From: a virus
Direction: 5' to 3' (one strand)
Virus record (IMG/VR): IMGVR_UViG_3300010354_000445
Location: 1 to 28,661 of that record
DNA length: 28,661 nt
Under the pieces are notes generated by a model. The model was not told where the DNA came from and searched no databases. It worked only from the letters and a program-made list of their open reading frames with translations. A program made the position numbers and the translations under genes. Below are positions 28,383-28,661 of the stretch, piece by piece (positions within the stretch are counted from its first letter, which is position 1; each line of letters begins with the position of its first letter).

Positions 28383-28661
28383 CTATTCTCTTTTGAAGTT
28401 GCTTTTTATTTCTAACATCCCGCCTAAGAGTTCTTGAGCTTTCGAGCCGTCAGGCCGGTGCTCTATATATGTACTTTTAGGGGGCTCCAGTTTATCCCAT
28501 TCTCTTTTTATTTGTTCTACTTGTTTGTCTACGTCGTTTAAGGTTGTATCTATTTTCCATAGTACCCAGTCGTGTTTACAGTAACGCAGTACTAATTTTA
28601 GTATTTTATATTTTTTGAGTATAGGGAAGTGGTCAGCAAAGTCTCGTATAACTTCGTAAAT
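28383..28661 (-). CDS. Unknown protein, C-terminal 92 residues (start outside window)
   Basis: An open minus-strand frame enters from the right edge and ends at TAG 28383-28385. The visible part is helical and charged: ILKKYKILKLVLRYCKHDW, VDKQVEQIKREWDKLEPP (coiled-coil-like), then HRPDGSKAQELLGGMLEI. It precedes the holin-like gene on the same strand with 46 bases between. No family is recognised, and the missing N-terminus prevents a better call. Confidence 0.6.
   Translation of the reverse strand: MYEVIRDFADHFPILKKYKILKLVLRYCKHDWVLWKIDTTLNDVDKQVEQIKREWDKLEPPKSTYIEHRPDGSKAQELLGGMLEIKSNFKRE

Noticed and set aside
28218-28415. 65-codon plus-strand frame near the right end
   Set aside because: It is opposite the holin-like minus-strand gene, which has a consensus ribosome site and a coherent membrane protein.

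Overview
The window looks like part of the genome of a tailed bacteriophage that infects a cyanobacterium (Synechococcus-like host). Reasons: long runs of virion and tail-fibre genes with short or overlapping junctions; fibre proteins built from Ala-Ser-Gly-rich stalk repeats; no ribosomal, tRNA or housekeeping genes; and host-type metabolic genes typical of cyanophages (an S-adenosylmethionine decarboxylase, a probable NblA-like phycobilisome-degradation adaptor, a Dps-like mini-ferritin). The exact phage group cannot be fixed from the sequence alone, because no terminase, portal, polymerase or photosystem gene lies in the window.

Layout. 1-9.3 kb (+): virion block. It starts with the 3' end of a structural gene, then a probable major capsid protein and an abundant companion protein, both with biased codons and closed by a UUCG-tetraloop terminator. 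A helix-hairpin-helix protein, two tandem paralogues, an Ala/Pro-rich protein, several unrecognised virion proteins (one with a split SWIM-like CxC...CxH motif) and a fibre protein with a Cys-alternating hexapeptide repeat follow. 9.26-10.07 kb (-): a two-gene HTH + Dps-like operon. 10.2-13.0 kb (+): a conserved small protein, the NblA-like protein with a hairpin over its start, an SLT transglycosylase fused to a degraded M23 domain, and two small proteins. 12.95-16.1 kb (-): a compact seven-gene operon of DNA-related proteins (degenerate adenine methyltransferase, HTH and winged-helix proteins, two Cys/His proteins resembling HNH zinc loops). It is headed by an extended -10 promoter with an inverted repeat between -10 and start codon. 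16.16-16.5 kb: a non-coding, hairpin-rich intergenic region. 16.5-27.3 kb (+): two small regulator-like genes, then a large tail-fibre/adhesin locus. 27.4-28.66 kb: speD, an HNH endonuclease, and on the minus strand a holin-like small membrane protein and a partial unknown gene.

How it works together. The plus-strand genes build and release the particle. The fibre locus holds three paralogues sharing N- and C-terminal modules around a large variable beta-rich domain that is absent from one copy, and the same C-terminal domain recurs in two small stand-alone proteins. A DUF7483-like fibre with its tail-assembly-chaperone-like partner has unusual, GC-rich patches and looks like a transferred cassette. 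The two minus-strand islands inside the late genes look separately regulated. They carry host-takeover or stress functions (Dps, regulators, modified nuclease/methyltransferase folds) and are the least conventional part of the window.
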